5,711 bases of DNA. Source: JBDKUD01 sp039679805. Its GTDB lineage: Bacteria > Bacillota > Syntrophomonadia > Syntrophomonadales > Syntrophomonadaceae. The notes beneath the pieces were generated by a model. The model saw nothing but the letters and a program-made list of their open reading frames with translations, made no database searches and was not told where the DNA came from. Below, piece after piece: positions 5,599 to 5,711 of this stretch. A program made the position numbers and the translations under genes. The DNA lies in contig JBDKUD010000105.1 of NCBI GenBank assembly GCA_039679805.1, positions 1-5,711 of the forward strand. Direction: 5' to 3'. How positions within the stretch are numbered: position 1 is the first letter of the stretch; every line of letters starts with the position of its first letter.

Positions 5599-5711
5599 AT
5601 GAGAAATAAAATGCTGACTGCATTAACTGCTATGGCTGAAAAGTGCAGTCTTATAGATCCGGATTTATTTGATAAATATATAGTAAAACGTGGACTTCGG
5701 GATATAGACGG
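5599..5711 (+). CDS. gltA: Citrate synthase, clostridial type, N-terminal fragment
   Basis: Only the first 37 full codons are present; the right window edge cuts the gene. The N-terminus contains IDPDLFDKYIVKRGLRDIDG, closely resembling the start of citrate/2-methylcitrate synthases of anaerobic Firmicutes, where 'idp.ly.kY.VKRGLRn.dGtGVL' precedes the catalytic domain. The family condenses oxaloacetate with acetyl-CoA to form citrate, here probably for glutamate synthesis or a partial TCA cycle. The ATG at 5599 has AAGGAG (5588-5593) 5 nt upstream. It is transcribed divergently from the selenoprotein gene. The catalytic His and Asp residues lie beyond the window, so activity and preference (citrate or 2-methylcitrate) cannot be judged. 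The symbol gltA is by analogy; citZ is equally possible. Confidence 0.82.
   Translation, partial: MRNKMLTALTAMAEKCSLIDPDLFDKYIVKRGLRDID

Overview
The window looks like a piece of chromosome from an anaerobic, selenium-using member of the Firmicutes. The Syntrophomonas/Peptococcaceae side of the phylum is my guess. The evidence is strong AGGAGG-type ribosome binding sites, a TTG start, a type IV pilus gene running straight into aroC-aroK-aroB, FixC/FixX electron-transfer proteins, a clostridial-type citrate synthase, and a selenoprotein gene. The taxon is inferred; no rRNA or other decisive marker is present.

Layout. The left edge (to 356) is the 3' end of a GspH/FimT-type pseudopilin gene. 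Next comes a tightly packed shikimate operon: aroC (chorismate synthase), aroK (shikimate kinase) and aroB (3-dehydroquinate synthase), with overlapping ends that suggest translational coupling. After a 37-bp gap, fixC and fixX follow on the same strand. They encode the flavoprotein and ferredoxin halves of a FixABCX-type electron bifurcation/ETF-quinone system, but fixA and fixB are not in this window. A 60-nt imperfect palindrome at 4801-4860 closes this rightward transcription unit and separates it from a convergent gene.

The most interesting part is 4881-5280 on the minus strand. A conventional ORF search finds nothing there, because the gene has an in-frame TGA at codon 36. Read through, it is a complete 107-residue HesB/IscA-family protein in which the TGA sits exactly where the family has its first metal-binding cysteine (Gly-Sec-Gly-Gly). 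A stem-loop that fits the bacterial SECIS rules (7-bp stem, 5-nt loop with G at its second position, loop starting 25 nt after the UGA) lies just downstream. The gene has its own ribosome binding site and a near-ideal sigma-A promoter (TTGCAT-17-TACAAT). The promoter's -10 and start region are overlapped by ATACCCCATGGGGGTAT, a pseudo-palindrome that closely resembles CsoR-family operators. The whole reads as a regulated selenoprotein of Fe-S or sulfur/metal handling, possibly derepressed by copper or by reactive sulfur species.

To the right, an AT-rich intergenic region of about 320 bp holds several dyads and no convincing gene. It leads to the first 37 codons of a divergently transcribed citrate synthase, cut by the window edge.
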